In this document: positions 17,335 through 26,316 of the stretch, one piece after another
How the letters are laid out: every line of letters starts with the position of its first letter
Numbering within the stretch: the stretch's first letter is position 1
Assembly (NCBI GenBank): GCA_002722295.1
Contig: PBLF01000031.1
Location: forward strand, 1-64,000
Reading direction: 5' to 3'
Length of the DNA: 64,000 nt
Source: Stappia sp.
Lineage (GTDB): Bacteria; Pseudomonadota; Alphaproteobacteria; Rhizobiales; Stappiaceae
Program-made: the position numbers and the translations under genes
Notes under the pieces: model-generated
Told to the model about the DNA's origin: nothing
The model's database searches: none
What the model saw: the letters and a program-made list of their open reading frames with translations, nothing else

Positions 17335-18438
17335 TCAGGCGGCGGTCTCGAAGGCGGGGTAGGTCGAATACCCTGTCTCGTCGCCGCCGAACAGTGTCGC
17401 CGGATCGAGGTCGGCGAGCGGCAGGTTCTCCCGCAGCCGGCGGGGAAGGTCGGGATTGGCGATGAACGGACGCCCGAAGGCGACGATGTCCGCGTATCCC
17501 GCCGCAAGGATCGCTTCGGCGCGGGACAGGTCGTAGCGCCCGGCGACGATGATACGTCCGGAGTAGGCGGCGCGCAGCGCCTTGCGGAAGTCCTCCGGTG
17601 TCTCCGGCGCGTCGTCCCAGTCGGCCTCGGCAAGGTGCAGATACGCGAGACCGAGCGCGTCGATGCGCCGGCCCGCCTTCACCACGGTGTCGAGGATTTG
17701 CGGGTCGTGCATGCCCCGCTGCGTGATGACCGGCGAGAGCCGCAGCCCGGTGCGTTCGGCTCCCACGGCTCCCGCGACCGCCTCGACCACCTCCTGCAGG
17801 AAGCGCAGGCGGTTTTCCTGCGAGCCGCCGTAGCCGTCGTCGCGGGTGTTGGAACTCGAGCGCAGGAACTGGTCGATCAGGTAACCGTTGGCACCGTGGA
17901 TTTCCACGCCGTCAAATCCGGCGGCGATGGCGTTTTCCGCCGCCCGGGCGTAGTCGGCGACGATACCGGGGATCTCGCCCGTCTCGAGCGCGCGCGGAAC
18001 CGGGCTGTCGACCATGCCGCCCGTTCCGGTTTCGGGGTCCGCGACCCAGACCTGCGCCTGCGGGGAAATGGCCGAGGGCGCCACCGGCAGGTCGCCGCCG
18101 TGAAAGACCGGATGGCTCATGCGGCCCACATGCCAGAGCTGGGCGAAGATGCGTCCGCCGGCCGCGTGTACCGCCGCCGTCGTCTTGCGCCAGCCGGCAA
18201 CCTGTTCATCGGAATGGAGACCGGGCGTGTAGGAGTAGCCCTGCCCCTGGGGCGAGATCTGGGTCGCCTCCGAGACGATGAGCCCGGCCGCGGCGCGCTG
18301 GGCATAGTAGGTCGCCATCATTTCGTTGGGCACGTTGCCGGGCTGCGTGCTGCGTGCCCGGGTCATGGGAGCCATGGCGATGCGATTGGCCAGCTCGAGG
18401 GGGCCGAGCGTGACGGGTTCGAAAAGGGATGTGGTCAT
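17335..18438 (-). CDS. Old-yellow-enzyme family alkene reductase (NemA-like)
   Basis: A 367-aa FMN flavoprotein that reduces activated C=C bonds and nitro compounds using NAD(P)H. Family blocks are clear: LGPLELANRIAMAPMTRAR, AQLWHVGRMSHP, the substrate-binding pair in VEIHGANGYLIDQFLR, RLSP, and FGRPFIANPDLPRRL near the end. Length is typical. Divergent from a LysR gene with a palindromic operator in the gap; the MDR reductase follows downstream. NemA is the closest name, but the exact substrate is unknown. Confidence 0.93.
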   Translation of the reverse strand: MTTSLFEPVTLGPLELANRIAMAPMTRARSTQPGNVPNEMMATYYAQRAAAGLIVSEATQISPQGQGYSYTPGLHSDEQVAGWRKTTAAVHAAGGRIFAQLWHVGRMSHPVFHGGDLPVAPSAISPQAQVWVADPETGTGGMVDSPVPRALETGEIPGIVADYARAAENAIAAGFDGVEIHGANGYLIDQFLRSSSNTRDDGYGGSQENRLRFLQEVVEAVAGAVGAERTGLRLSPVITQRGMHDPQILDTVVKAGRRIDALGLAYLHLAEADWDDAPETPEDFRKALRAAYSGRIIVAGRYDLSRAEAILAAGYADIVAFGRPFIANPDLPRRLRENLPLADLDPATLFGGDETGYSTYPAFETAA

Positions 18439-18542
18439 CGGATTCGATCTCCGGTGTTTCCGCCTGGGGGAGGGATGGCCACCGTGGCCGCCCGCGTTGA
18501 TCCCGATCTAGGTGTTGCGGCTCCTTCGGAAAATCGGCAGGA

Positions 18543-18563
18543 TCTCGAAATCATAATTCGAGA
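18543..18563. promoter_or_regulatory. Candidate LysR operator between OYE gene and its regulator
   Basis: TCTCGAA and TTCGAGA form a perfect 7-bp inverted repeat with a 7-base A/T-rich spacer, ending 10 bases before the LysR start. It has the size of a LysR recognition site (T-N11-A within it). Its position suggests autorepression and control of the divergent oxidoreductase pair. Confidence 0.5.
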
Positions 18564-18573
18564 AAGGCGAATA

Positions 18574-19503
18574 ATGCTGCTCGACAACCTGGCGCTCTTC
18601 CTGCGGATCGTCGAACGTGGTGGCCTTGCGGCCGGCGGTCGCGATCTGGGGCTGTCGCCCGCGAGCGTCTCGGAGCGGCTCGCGGCGCTGGAGCGTCACT
18701 ATGGAGTGAGCCTGCTGGTGCGCACCACGCGCAGCCTGCGGCTGACGGAGGAAGGGGCGACGCTGGTGGATGGCGCCCGCCGGCTTCTGGCGGCCGCGGA
18801 GGATCTCGACGGGCGCATCCGCCTGGGCGCCGACCGTCTTTCGGGCGTCATCCGTGTGACGGCGCCCGAGGATCTTGGGCGCCAGATCATCGTGCCTGCA
18901 CTCGATCTTTTCCTGGAGGCGCATCCCGAGGTGACCGTCGATCTGGACCTGACCGACGGCTATGTCGATCTGGTCGGGCGGGGCTTCGATTTCGCCGTGC
19001 GCCACGGGGTTCTTGCCGACAGCAGCCTGAAGGCGCGTCCGCTTGGAGAGAACCGCCGGGTGGTCGTTGCCGCGCCCTCCTATGTGGAGCGGCATGGCGC
19101 GCCCGCGCATCCGGACGAGCTTGCCGGCCACGATTGCCTGCTGATGCGCTTCGGTGGCAACCTCGACCGACAGTGGTCGTTTCTCGTCGATGGCGAGATC
19201 CGCAACGTGACCGTGAGCGGGCGGCGGATCGCCAATGACGGCGGCATCGTCAGGCGGTGGTGTCGCGAGGGACGCGGGATCGCCCTGAAATCGGTCCGCG
19301 ATGTTGCCGAAGACCTTGCCGAGGGGCGTCTGGTGGAGCTTCTCGGCGGCTTTTCCGCAGGCTGCACAGCATTGCAGATCGTCTATCCGCCGGGAATGAC
19401 CCGCCCGCGCCGCGTGCGGATGTTGATCGATCATCTGGTGGCGGAACTCGGGAGCGAGAGAGCCGCCCGTCGGGACCTCAGTCCTCGCGCCTTGGACGGT
19501 TGA
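18574..19503 (+). CDS. LysR-family transcriptional regulator
   Basis: A 309-aa regulator with the N-terminal winged HTH (NLALFLRIVERGGLAAGGRDLGLSPASVSERLA, seen in parts over residues 4-36) and a C-terminal substrate-binding domain typical of the CrgA/AphA-like branch (GVIRVTAPEDLGRQIIVP). The ATG at 18574 follows GAAAGG. Divergent from the OYE-MDR pair, so it probably controls them in response to an electrophile. Its last 26 bases overlap the convergent DUF817 gene. Confidence 0.9.
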   Translation: MLLDNLALFLRIVERGGLAAGGRDLGLSPASVSERLAALERHYGVSLLVRTTRSLRLTEEGATLVDGARRLLAAAEDLDGRIRLGADRLSGVIRVTAPEDLGRQIIVPALDLFLEAHPEVTVDLDLTDGYVDLVGRGFDFAVRHGVLADSSLKARPLGENRRVVVAAPSYVERHGAPAHPDELAGHDCLLMRFGGNLDRQWSFLVDGEIRNVTVSGRRIANDGGIVRRWCREGRGIALKSVRDVAEDLAEGRLVELLGGFSAGCTALQIVYPPGMTRPRRVRMLIDHLVAELGSERAARRDLSPRALDG

Positions 19504-20362
19504 CCAGCGTCACGAGCACGAAGGATATGATCATCAGCAGCACCCAGGCGTTGAGCTTGGCGAGCGAGACGAATGTCCAGCCGTTGGCTTGGTCGGGGTA
19601 GCGCCAGGCACGGGCGAAGGTGCCGAGGTTCTCGGCGAACCAGATAAAGAGCGCCACCAGGAAAAAGCCGAGCACCAGCGGCATGCGCTGGCGGTAGCGG
19701 TAGGCGGAATAATGCACCCAGGTCCGCCCGTAGAGCACGAAGAGCACCGCGAACAGGCCGAGCCGGATGTCGATCGTGTAGTGATGGGTGAAGAAGTTGA
19801 CGTAGATCGCCAGCGCGAAGAGCCAGGTGGTCCACAGCGGCGGATAGTTGGTGTAGCCGAAATCGAGAATGCGCGAGATGCGGGCCAGATAGCTGCCGAC
19901 CGCGGCGTACATGAAGCCCGAGAAAAGCGGCACGCCGCCGATGCGGAAGAAGCTTTCTTCCGGATAGATCCACGAGCCCGCCGCGGTCTTGAACACCTCC
20001 ATCGCCGTTCCCACGACGTGGAAGATCAGGATGACCTTGGCCTCGTCCAGGGTTTCGTAGCGTGCCGCCAGCAGCCAGACCTGGATCGCCAGCGCGGCGA
20101 GGAACAGGAAGTCGTAGCGGGTGAGGGCCGCGCCGTCGGGATAGAGAAAGCGGGTCGCCAGGATCAGTGCCAGCAGCAGCGCGCCGAAGATGCAGGCGTA
20201 GGCCTGCTTGATGCCGAAGGCGAGAAACTCGGTCGCGGCACGTGCGAACACGCCCTTTCCAAGCCGCCGGTAGACGAGCGGCAGCACCCGGTGGAGCATC
20301 TTCTCCGTGCGCGAGGCGGCGTTGGCGGGGCGGCCCAGACGGCGCACGAGGTCCAGACCCAT
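19478..20362 (-). CDS. DUF817 family membrane protein
   Basis: A 294-aa protein with about eight membrane helices. The blocks LIFHVVGTAMEVFKTAAGSW and GGVPLFSGFMYAAVGSYLARISR match the DUF817 family. Function unknown. The start at 20362 (MGLDLVRR) is preferred over an upstream in-frame ATG that would run into the HAD gene. It begins 11 bases after the HAD gene end and may be the last gene of the argB transcript. Confidence 0.82.
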   Translation of the reverse strand: MGLDLVRRLGRPANAASRTEKMLHRVLPLVYRRLGKGVFARAATEFLAFGIKQAYACIFGALLLALILATRFLYPDGAALTRYDFLFLAALAIQVWLLAARYETLDEAKVILIFHVVGTAMEVFKTAAGSWIYPEESFFRIGGVPLFSGFMYAAVGSYLARISRILDFGYTNYPPLWTTWLFALAIYVNFFTHHYTIDIRLGLFAVLFVLYGRTWVHYSAYRYRQRMPLVLGFFLVALFIWFAENLGTFARAWRYPDQANGWTFVSLAKLNAWVLLMIISFVLVTLVNRPRRED

Positions 20363-20372
20363 GGATCTTGCC

Positions 20373-21131
20373 TCAGCGACCGGGAGCCGAATCGAGTGCC
20401 CCGTGCACGGCACGCAGGAATCCGGTGAGGTCGTCCGTCACGAAGTCCACGTGCGGCGCCGCCTGTCCCTCCAGTTCCCAAGCGCCGCTGAAGACGGGCC
20501 GCGCGCCATCCGGCACGAGAAGCACGGTGCGCATCCCGAGCCGGTGCGGCGCGTCGAGATTGCGCGGCAGGTCCTCGAACATGGCCGCACGCGCCGGCGC
20601 CACGCCCGTGCGCTCCAGGAAGAGATTGTAGGTCTCGAGATTCGGCTTGGGCAGGAGCCCGGCCGCCACGATGTCGAAGATATCGTCGAAATGTTCGGAG
20701 ATGCCGAGCCGCGCGGCCGTCCGCTCCGCATGCGGCCGGTCGCCGTTGGTGAAGATGAACTTGCGCCCGGGCAGTCGCCCGATCAGGTGGCCAAGCTCCG
20801 GGTTCGGCTCGACCGGCGAATAGTCGATGTCATGCACGAACTCGAGAAACGCGTCGGGCTCGATCTCATGCTCGATCATCAGCCCGCGCAGGGTCGTTCC
20901 GTACTCGTGGTAGAATGCCTTCTGGCGCAGGTGCGCCTCTTCCCGCGACAGGTCGAGGGCACGCGAGACATAGTCCGCGATGCGGGCATCGATCTGCGAG
21001 AACAGGTCGGCGCTCGCCGGATAGAGCGTGTTGTCGAGATCGAACACCCATGCCTCGACGCCCGCGAAGGCGCGCAGGTCGTGCCGGTGGGCGCGGGCGC
21101 GTTTCTCGCCGTCTTCCTCGTGTGCGGTCAT
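20373..21131 (-). CDS. HAD-family pyrimidine 5'-nucleotidase
   Basis: A 252-aa hydrolase with HAD motif [10 protein letters not shown] (Asp31 nucleophile, Asp33), motif II TNGD, the Lys of KPNLETYN and the [11 protein letters not shown] block. It belongs to the PPM1/SDT1-like pyrimidine 5'-nucleotidase group that sits next to argB in many alphaproteobacteria. It overlaps argB by ATGA (21128-21131), so translation is coupled. Cytoplasmic; probably dephosphorylates UMP/CMP or damaged nucleotides. Confidence 0.88.
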   Translation of the reverse strand: MTAHEEDGEKRARAHRHDLRAFAGVEAWVFDLDNTLYPASADLFSQIDARIADYVSRALDLSREEAHLRQKAFYHEYGTTLRGLMIEHEIEPDAFLEFVHDIDYSPVEPNPELGHLIGRLPGRKFIFTNGDRPHAERTAARLGISEHFDDIFDIVAAGLLPKPNLETYNLFLERTGVAPARAAMFEDLPRNLDAPHRLGMRTVLLVPDGARPVFSGAWELEGQAAPHVDFVTDDLTGFLRAVHGALDSAPGR

Positions 21132-22015
21132 GGACGGATGAGCGTTCCCGCGCCGTGGTCGGTGAACAGCTCCAGAAGCACCGCGTGCGGCACCTTGCCG
21201 TCCAGGATGACGACACCCTCCACGCCCCGCTCGATGGCCTCGATGCAGGTTTCCACCTTGGGGATCATGCCGCCCGAGATCGTGCCATCGGCGATCAGCT
21301 CGCGCGCCTGGCTGACGGTCAGTTCCTTGATGAGCTTCTTGTCGGCGTCGAGCACGCCGGGAACATCCGTGAGGAACAGCAGCCGCTTGGCGTCCAGCGA
21401 ACCGGCAATGGCTCCGGCGAAGGTGTCGGCGTTGATGTTGTAGGTCTCGCCGTCCTCGCCGGGAGCGACCGGCGCGACGACGGGGATGATCTCTTCCTTC
21501 ATCACCAGGCGCAACACGGTCGGATCCACGGTGCGCGGCGCGCCCACGAAGCCGAGGTCGAGGACCTTCTCGATCTGCGAATCGGGGTCGCGCACCTTGC
21601 GCTGCAGCTTCTCGGCCTTGACCAGGTTTCCGTCCTTGCCGCAAAGGCCGATGGCCTTGCCGCCTTCGGAATTGATGAGATGCACCACTTCCTTGTTGAT
21701 CGAACCGGCCAGCACCATCTCGACGACTTCCACCGTGGCCCGATCGGTGACGCGCAGGCCGTTACGGAACTCGCTGCGGATGCCGAGCCGGTCGAGCATG
21801 GAGCCGATCTGCGGTCCGCCGCCGTGGACCACGACGGGGAGCACGCCGGCGAGGCGCAGGAGCGTGATGTCGCGGGCGAACGCGTGGCCGAGCTCGGCGT
21901 CTCCCATGGCGTGTCCGCCGTATTTCACGACGACGACCTGATCGTCGTAGCGCAGCATGTGCGGCAGGGCCTTGGAAATCACCTGGGCCGGGTTGAGGGC
22001 GGCGGTATCTGTCAT
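21128..22015 (-). CDS. argB: Acetylglutamate kinase
   Basis: A 295-aa enzyme of arginine synthesis that phosphorylates N-acetyl-L-glutamate. It has [10 protein letters not shown] near residue 30, the substrate loop [23 protein letters not shown] and a C-terminal [14 protein letters not shown], all canonical. ATG 22015 is chosen; a GTG at 22027 is possible, and AAGGTG lies before the ATG. No long N-terminal helix typical of strongly arginine-inhibited hexamers is missing or extra by eye. It is the first gene before the HAD nucleotidase. Confidence 0.97.
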   Translation of the reverse strand: MTDTAALNPAQVISKALPHMLRYDDQVVVVKYGGHAMGDAELGHAFARDITLLRLAGVLPVVVHGGGPQIGSMLDRLGIRSEFRNGLRVTDRATVEVVEMVLAGSINKEVVHLINSEGGKAIGLCGKDGNLVKAEKLQRKVRDPDSQIEKVLDLGFVGAPRTVDPTVLRLVMKEEIIPVVAPVAPGEDGETYNINADTFAGAIAGSLDAKRLLFLTDVPGVLDADKKLIKELTVSQARELIADGTISGGMIPKVETCIEAIERGVEGVVILDGKVPHAVLLELFTDHGAGTLIRP

Positions 22016-22154
22016 GTCGGCGGGCACCTTCGGATGCGGGCGGCAGTCAGGCCGCTGTCACGGCGGGCAGGAGGACGACTCCGCGTGAGCGCGCCCCTGC
22101 CGCTCTATAACGGCTTTCCGGGTATCGCTCAATTGCGGGCGCGATGTGGCCGCC

Positions 22155-24383
22155 TCACGCAACGCCGGCGCGCATGTCACGCGTTTCGCCGGAGATGCGG
22201 GCATGGGAGCGGGCCAGAAGGTCCTCCATCTGCTCCACCGGAACCGGCCTGGAGAAGTGGAAGCCCTGCAGGTCGTCGCAGCCGATACGGGCAAGGAAGT
22301 GCTTCTGCTCGTCGGTTTCGATTCCCTCCGCCGTCACCTTCAGGCCGAGGTCGACGGCCAGCTTCACCACCGCCTGCGTGACCTTGTTGTGGTCGTGGCT
22401 CTCACCGAGCCCGCGAACGAAGGCGCGGTCGACCTTGAGCCGGTCGATGGAGAACTGCAGCAGATGGGTGAGGGAGCCGTAGCCGGTTCCGAAATCGTCG
22501 AGCACGATGGCAATGCCCATCATCTTGAGCTCGCGGATCACGGCGGCAAGGTCCCGGCTCGGGGTGAGCAGGATGTCCTCGGTGATCTCCAGTTCGAGAT
22601 CGCGACCGTCGAAGCCGGTGCGCTCCAGGATCGTGCGCACCCGGTTGACGAGGCGCGGATCGCGCAGTTGCGCGGCGAAGAGATTGACGGACAGGCGGAA
22701 TCCCTTGCCGTTCGCGCCGCGCCAGCCTTGTGTGCGCCGGCAGGCCTCCTCCAGCACCCAGTAGCCGACGTCGAGCGCGTGCCGGCTGCCGTCGAGAACG
22801 GGCAGGAAGGCGCCCGGAGGCAGCGTGCCGCGTTCGGGGTGGTTCCACCGCAGCAGCACCTCCGCGCCGACGATGGCCTCGTCGTCGATGCGCACCACGG
22901 GCTGGTAGACGAGCTGGAACTGATGCGCGTCGATGGCCTCGCCGAGCTCACGGGTCAATGTGTTGCGGGTGTCCGCGTCACGACGCATCTCCATGTCGAA
23001 GATGGTGAAGCGCGCCCGGCCGAGGCTCTTCGACTGGTAGAGCGCAAGGTCGGCGTTGCCCATGATCTGGCCGAACGAGGCGCCGTGGTCGGGCAGCACG
23101 GCGATACCGATGCTGCAGCCGCACTCCACGATCTCGGGGCCCGCCTCGAAGGGCGCGCCGACGGCCTGGGCGATCGCGGCCGCGTATTCGGGGATCGCGC
23201 CGTCGCGCGCGAGATTCGGCTCCAGGATGGCGAATTCGTCACCGCCGAGGCGGGCGACGGAAGCGTTTTCGCCGACACAGGCCTTGAGGCGGCGGGCTAT
23301 CTCGATCAGGAGTTCATCGCCGCAAGAATGGCCGTGCGTGTCGTTGACGAGCTTGAAGTTGTCCACGTCGAGGACGAACACCGTGGCGCTGCGCCCGGTT
23401 TCCTGCCAGTCGCGGAAGGTGTCGGCCACGCGCTGCTCGAACCGGCGCCGGTTGGCGAGGCCGGTGAGCGGATCCCGATGGGCGAGGGCCTCGATCTGGC
23501 GCCGCACCACTTCCTCGGCCGTCACGTCGCGCGCGGACCCGCGATAGCCGAGGAAGACGCCGGACCGTCCGAAGACGGGGCGCCCGCTGATCGAGTGCAC
23601 GCGCTCGACATCCCCGTCATGCCAGCGAAAGCGCAGGTCGCGGAATGACTTGCGATCGTCGAGATCGGCCTTGTGCCGGGCCCAGAAGGCCTCGCTCTCG
23701 CCGTTTCCGATGACGGAATCCCAGCGGGTCTTGCCCAGCAGGTCGTGAAAGCGCGCACGCGCGCCGTCGTCCGAACCGGACAGGAACGTGAACCGATAGG
23801 CCGTGTCCTGTTCCCAGATCCAGTCGGAGGCGATGTCGAGATAGTCGCTGAGCCGCGCGTCGCGCTTCATGCCCTCGAACACGCGCACGCACAAGGCCGT
23901 CAGGGCCTCCATGACGGCATGCTGGTCGGATGTGAGCCCCTCCGGGCGTACGGCCGGATCGATCACGCACAGCGTGCCGAGAGCCGTTCCACGGCCCGAG
24001 CGAATCGGAAAGCCGGCATAGAAGCGGTTGCCATCCTCCGGCATAACGTAGGGGTAATGCGCGAAGCGGGGGTCCTTGCTCAGGTCCGGCACGATGAGGG
24101 GGATCTTGCCGCAATAGGCGACGCCGCAAACCGACTTTGCGGTTTCGGTCTGGCGCACGTCCGAGCCGACCGCCGCCGCCACATGCAGGATCTCGCCCTC
24201 GGCAAGCGTGATGAACGACTTTCGGGTTCCCGTGACCCGCGCCGCGATCTCGACGATACGCTGGAGCGATACGTCCCCGCGCCCGTCGGTCAGCGGCAAC
24301 CCGGCCACAGTGCCCCTGTTCTGCCCGGTCTGCGGTCGGCCATTGCCGCCTGAACCGGGCGCACCCCCGTTGTGCTCGACCAT
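22155..24383 (-). CDS. GAF-PAS-GGDEF-EAL cyclic-di-GMP protein
   Basis: A 742-aa cytoplasmic signalling protein. Domains in order: GAF (about 35-175), PAS (about 180-295), GGDEF (about 300-465) with intact RLGGDEF at 378-384, and EAL (about 480-735). The EAL signature reads EVLLRW, with Glu kept, and LDDFGTGYGSL, VDRAF, AEGIETDEQ and LQGFHFSRP are present, so both synthesis and breakdown of c-di-GMP are possible. No RxxD I-site is seen before GGDEF. The SD GGAAGGGG falls inside the first codons of the longer frame, so the true start is 24383. It interrupts the usual yihA-argB linkage. Confidence 0.92.
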   Translation of the reverse strand: MVEHNGGAPGSGGNGRPQTGQNRGTVAGLPLTDGRGDVSLQRIVEIAARVTGTRKSFITLAEGEILHVAAAVGSDVRQTETAKSVCGVAYCGKIPLIVPDLSKDPRFAHYPYVMPEDGNRFYAGFPIRSGRGTALGTLCVIDPAVRPEGLTSDQHAVMEALTALCVRVFEGMKRDARLSDYLDIASDWIWEQDTAYRFTFLSGSDDGARARFHDLLGKTRWDSVIGNGESEAFWARHKADLDDRKSFRDLRFRWHDGDVERVHSISGRPVFGRSGVFLGYRGSARDVTAEEVVRRQIEALAHRDPLTGLANRRRFEQRVADTFRDWQETGRSATVFVLDVDNFKLVNDTHGHSCGDELLIEIARRLKACVGENASVARLGGDEFAILEPNLARDGAIPEYAAAIAQAVGAPFEAGPEIVECGCSIGIAVLPDHGASFGQIMGNADLALYQSKSLGRARFTIFDMEMRRDADTRNTLTRELGEAIDAHQFQLVYQPVVRIDDEAIVGAEVLLRWNHPERGTLPPGAFLPVLDGSRHALDVGYWVLEEACRRTQGWRGANGKGFRLSVNLFAAQLRDPRLVNRVRTILERTGFDGRDLELEITEDILLTPSRDLAAVIRELKMMGIAIVLDDFGTGYGSLTHLLQFSIDRLKVDRAFVRGLGESHDHNKVTQAVVKLAVDLGLKVTAEGIETDEQKHFLARIGCDDLQGFHFSRPVPVEQMEDLLARSHARISGETRDMRAGVA

Positions 24384-24408
24384 GTCCACCCCTTCCAAAA
24401 CATATAAA

Positions 24409-24420
24409 TTACATATGTAA
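24409..24420. promoter_or_regulatory. 12-bp perfect palindrome TTACATATGTAA
   Basis: A perfect palindrome in an AT-rich patch 26-37 bases before the c-di-GMP gene start. It is very unlike the surrounding GC-rich DNA and could be an operator or part of the promoter. Confidence 0.4.
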
Positions 24421-24421
24421 A

Positions 24422-24436
24422 TTTACGCTACGTTAA
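24422..24436 (+). promoter_or_regulatory. Candidate CtrA-binding site before the c-di-GMP gene
   Basis: TTTA-N7-TTAA, one mismatch from the CtrA box, lies directly upstream of the palindrome. CtrA and c-di-GMP are linked in alphaproteobacterial cell-cycle control, so the site is plausible but unproven. Confidence 0.35.
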
Positions 24437-24527
24437 AATGTGCAGAGTCGTGAGGGAAGTCGAGTTGCCAGCCCGACCTGCCAGCCAGCGAATTCACACC
24501 TCGAAAGCGGCGGTCGTCAAGCCTTGC

Positions 24528-25184
24528 CTACCAGGAGGCAAGCGTATGAATCTCCGCGCGCAGGTCCGCAATTCCCGCCATCTTGTCCGATGACGTCCTG
24601 ATCAGCGAGGGATATGCGGCCGGGCGCTTGGAAATCCGCGCCAGCGATTCCTCCGCGACGCGTTCGACGGCGCCCGGCTTGATCTTGTCGATCTTGGTCA
24701 GGACGATCTGGTAGTTGACCGCCGCCCGGTCGAGAAGATCCATCGTCTTCAGGTCGACATCCTTGATGCCGTGCCGGCTGTCGATCAGCATGAAGACGCG
24801 CCGCAGGCGCGCGCGCCCCTGAAGGAAGGTGAAGACGAGGTCGGTCCACGCATCGACCAGCGACTTGGGTGCCTGGGCGTAGCCGTATCCGGGCATGTCG
24901 ACCAGCGTCACCGGACTGTCGGGGGCGTGAAAGAAGTTGAGCATCTGGGTGCGGCCGGGGGTGTTCGATGTCCGTGCCAGTCCCTTCACGCCGGTCAGGG
25001 CGTTGATCAAGCTGGATTTCCCGACGTTCGAGCGGCCCGCGAAGGCCACCTCGACCCGCTCGGCCTGCGGAAGCTGGTCGAGCGTCGCGACGCTGGTCTG
25101 GAACGTCCAGGGACGGCGGAACAATAGCCGGCCGGCTTCCAGGGCCTCTTCGGTGGGGGCAAAAGGGTTTTCGGCGTCGCTCAT
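24528..25184 (-). CDS. engB: Ribosome-biogenesis GTPase YihA/YsxC (EngB)
   Basis: A 218-aa GTPase needed for 50S subunit assembly. G1 [10 protein letters not shown]3 DMPGYG, G4 TKID and the SSDK G5-like end are all intact; between G1 and G3 lies the [10 protein letters not shown] switch region. The start at 25184 (MSDAENPF) gives the usual length; the frame runs further upstream into the acetyltransferase gap. In most alphaproteobacteria it follows yidC; here an acetyltransferase gene sits between them. Confidence 0.96.
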   Translation of the reverse strand: MSDAENPFAPTEEALEAGRLLFRRPWTFQTSVATLDQLPQAERVEVAFAGRSNVGKSSLINALTGVKGLARTSNTPGRTQMLNFFHAPDSPVTLVDMPGYGYAQAPKSLVDAWTDLVFTFLQGRARLRRVFMLIDSRHGIKDVDLKTMDLLDRAAVNYQIVLTKIDKIKPGAVERVAEESLARISKRPAAYPSLIRTSSDKMAGIADLRAEIHTLASW

Positions 25185-25278
25185 CGTGGCCCGGTGCCTG
25201 TGCCGCCCGGGCAGCCCGGCGCGGCATGCTCTTGTGTGATTGTGACGGTCCGAACCACGAGGCGCGGACCGTCGTGCC

Positions 25279-25917
25279 TCAAGGGGCCTGGCGGAGTGCC
25301 TCGGGATCCGCACCGCGGATGGCGTCGAGATTTCGCGTGATGCGGTCCGCAGGCCAGGTCCACCAGGCCGTTTCCAGCAACGTCGCGATCGTCACCTCAT
25401 CGAAGCGGTATCGCACAACCCGCGCCGGGTTGCCAGCCACCACCGCGTAAGGGGGAACGTCGCCGGCAACCACGCTCATGGCGCCGACGATGGCGCCGTC
25501 GCCGATGGTGACGCCGGGCAGGATCGTCGCGTCACGGCCGATCCACACGTCGTTGCCCACCCTCGTGTCCCCGCGCAATCCGGAAAGGATCCCGGTGGGG
25601 TCGAACCCGTCCTCCCAGCCATTGGCGAAGATGTTGAAGGGGTAGGTCGACAACCCCGTCATGTCGTGGTTCGCGCCGTTCATGATGAAGCGCACGCCGG
25701 TCGCAAGGGCGCAGAAGCGCCCGATCACCAGCCGGTCGCCGATGAAATCGTAGTGATAGAGGACGTTGCGGTCCTCGAACTCCGCCGCGTGGTCGGGGTC
25801 GTTGTAGTAGGTGAAGTCGCCCACCTCGATGGTCGGGCGCGTGATGACGGTCTTCAGGAAAACCGTGTGCGTGGCGCCGCCCATCGGGTGGCGCGTCTCG
25901 GGGGATGGTCCGTGCAT
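25279..25917 (-). CDS. CatB/Vat-related O-acetyltransferase (hexapeptide repeat)
   Basis: A 212-aa left-handed beta-helix acetyltransferase. The blocks [28 protein letters not shown] (the His is the likely catalytic base), [19 protein letters not shown] and [13 protein letters not shown] match the xenobiotic/streptogramin acetyltransferase family. Many chromosomal members have unknown natural substrates, so drug resistance should not be assumed. AGGA precedes ATG 25917; a longer in-frame start at 25977 exists. It is 94 bases upstream of engB and separated from yidC by a terminator. Confidence 0.85.
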   Translation of the reverse strand: MHGPSPETRHPMGGATHTVFLKTVITRPTIEVGDFTYYNDPDHAAEFEDRNVLYHYDFIGDRLVIGRFCALATGVRFIMNGANHDMTGLSTYPFNIFANGWEDGFDPTGILSGLRGDTRVGNDVWIGRDATILPGVTIGDGAIVGAMSVVAGDVPPYAVVAGNPARVVRYRFDEVTIATLLETAWWTWPADRITRNLDAIRGADPEALRQAP

Positions 25918-26264
25918 GAGGAAGTCCTGGCAGCGGGAGGGACGCCGTTCCGGCGCGGTCCGCATCGCTCGTGGCATCCGGAAAGGCGTGTGAGGTCTTG
26001 CGGGTCCTTCGTGCAGCCCGCCGCTTGCTGGCGGCGGTGCGCGGGACGGGCCTCACAACATGACGATGGCACGGCTCCCGTCAGGAGATCTTCGTGCCCT
26101 CGTCGTGACCGTTCGGTCCGTCCTCAGTGCTGCTTGTTCATTGGCAGGGTCCTCCGCTTGGGCGGGTATGTGCGGGCAAATGCGTCCGCCTCGTGCCGGA
26201 TATCTTGAATAATGGTGAGCCCTTGCGCGCGTCGCAACCCGCGCGGCCTGGACAGGATCACAAA

Positions 26265-26294
26265 AAAGCCCCGCGTCGGAGGACGCGGGGCTTT
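26265..26294 (-). terminator. Intrinsic terminator of the rpmH-rnpA-yidC transcript
   Basis: A 13-bp perfect stem (26265-26277 with 26282-26294), a GGAG loop and a run of Ts on the minus strand lie 23 bases past the yidC stop. The rest of the 25918-26316 gap shows no gene. Confidence 0.92.
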
Positions 26295-26316
26295 CGGGTC
26301 ACACTGGGGACGGGCC

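Noticed and set aside
25279-25917. Antibiotic-resistance acetyltransferase
   Set aside because: The CatB/Vat fold is clear, but most chromosomal relatives have unknown substrates and nothing nearby indicates resistance.
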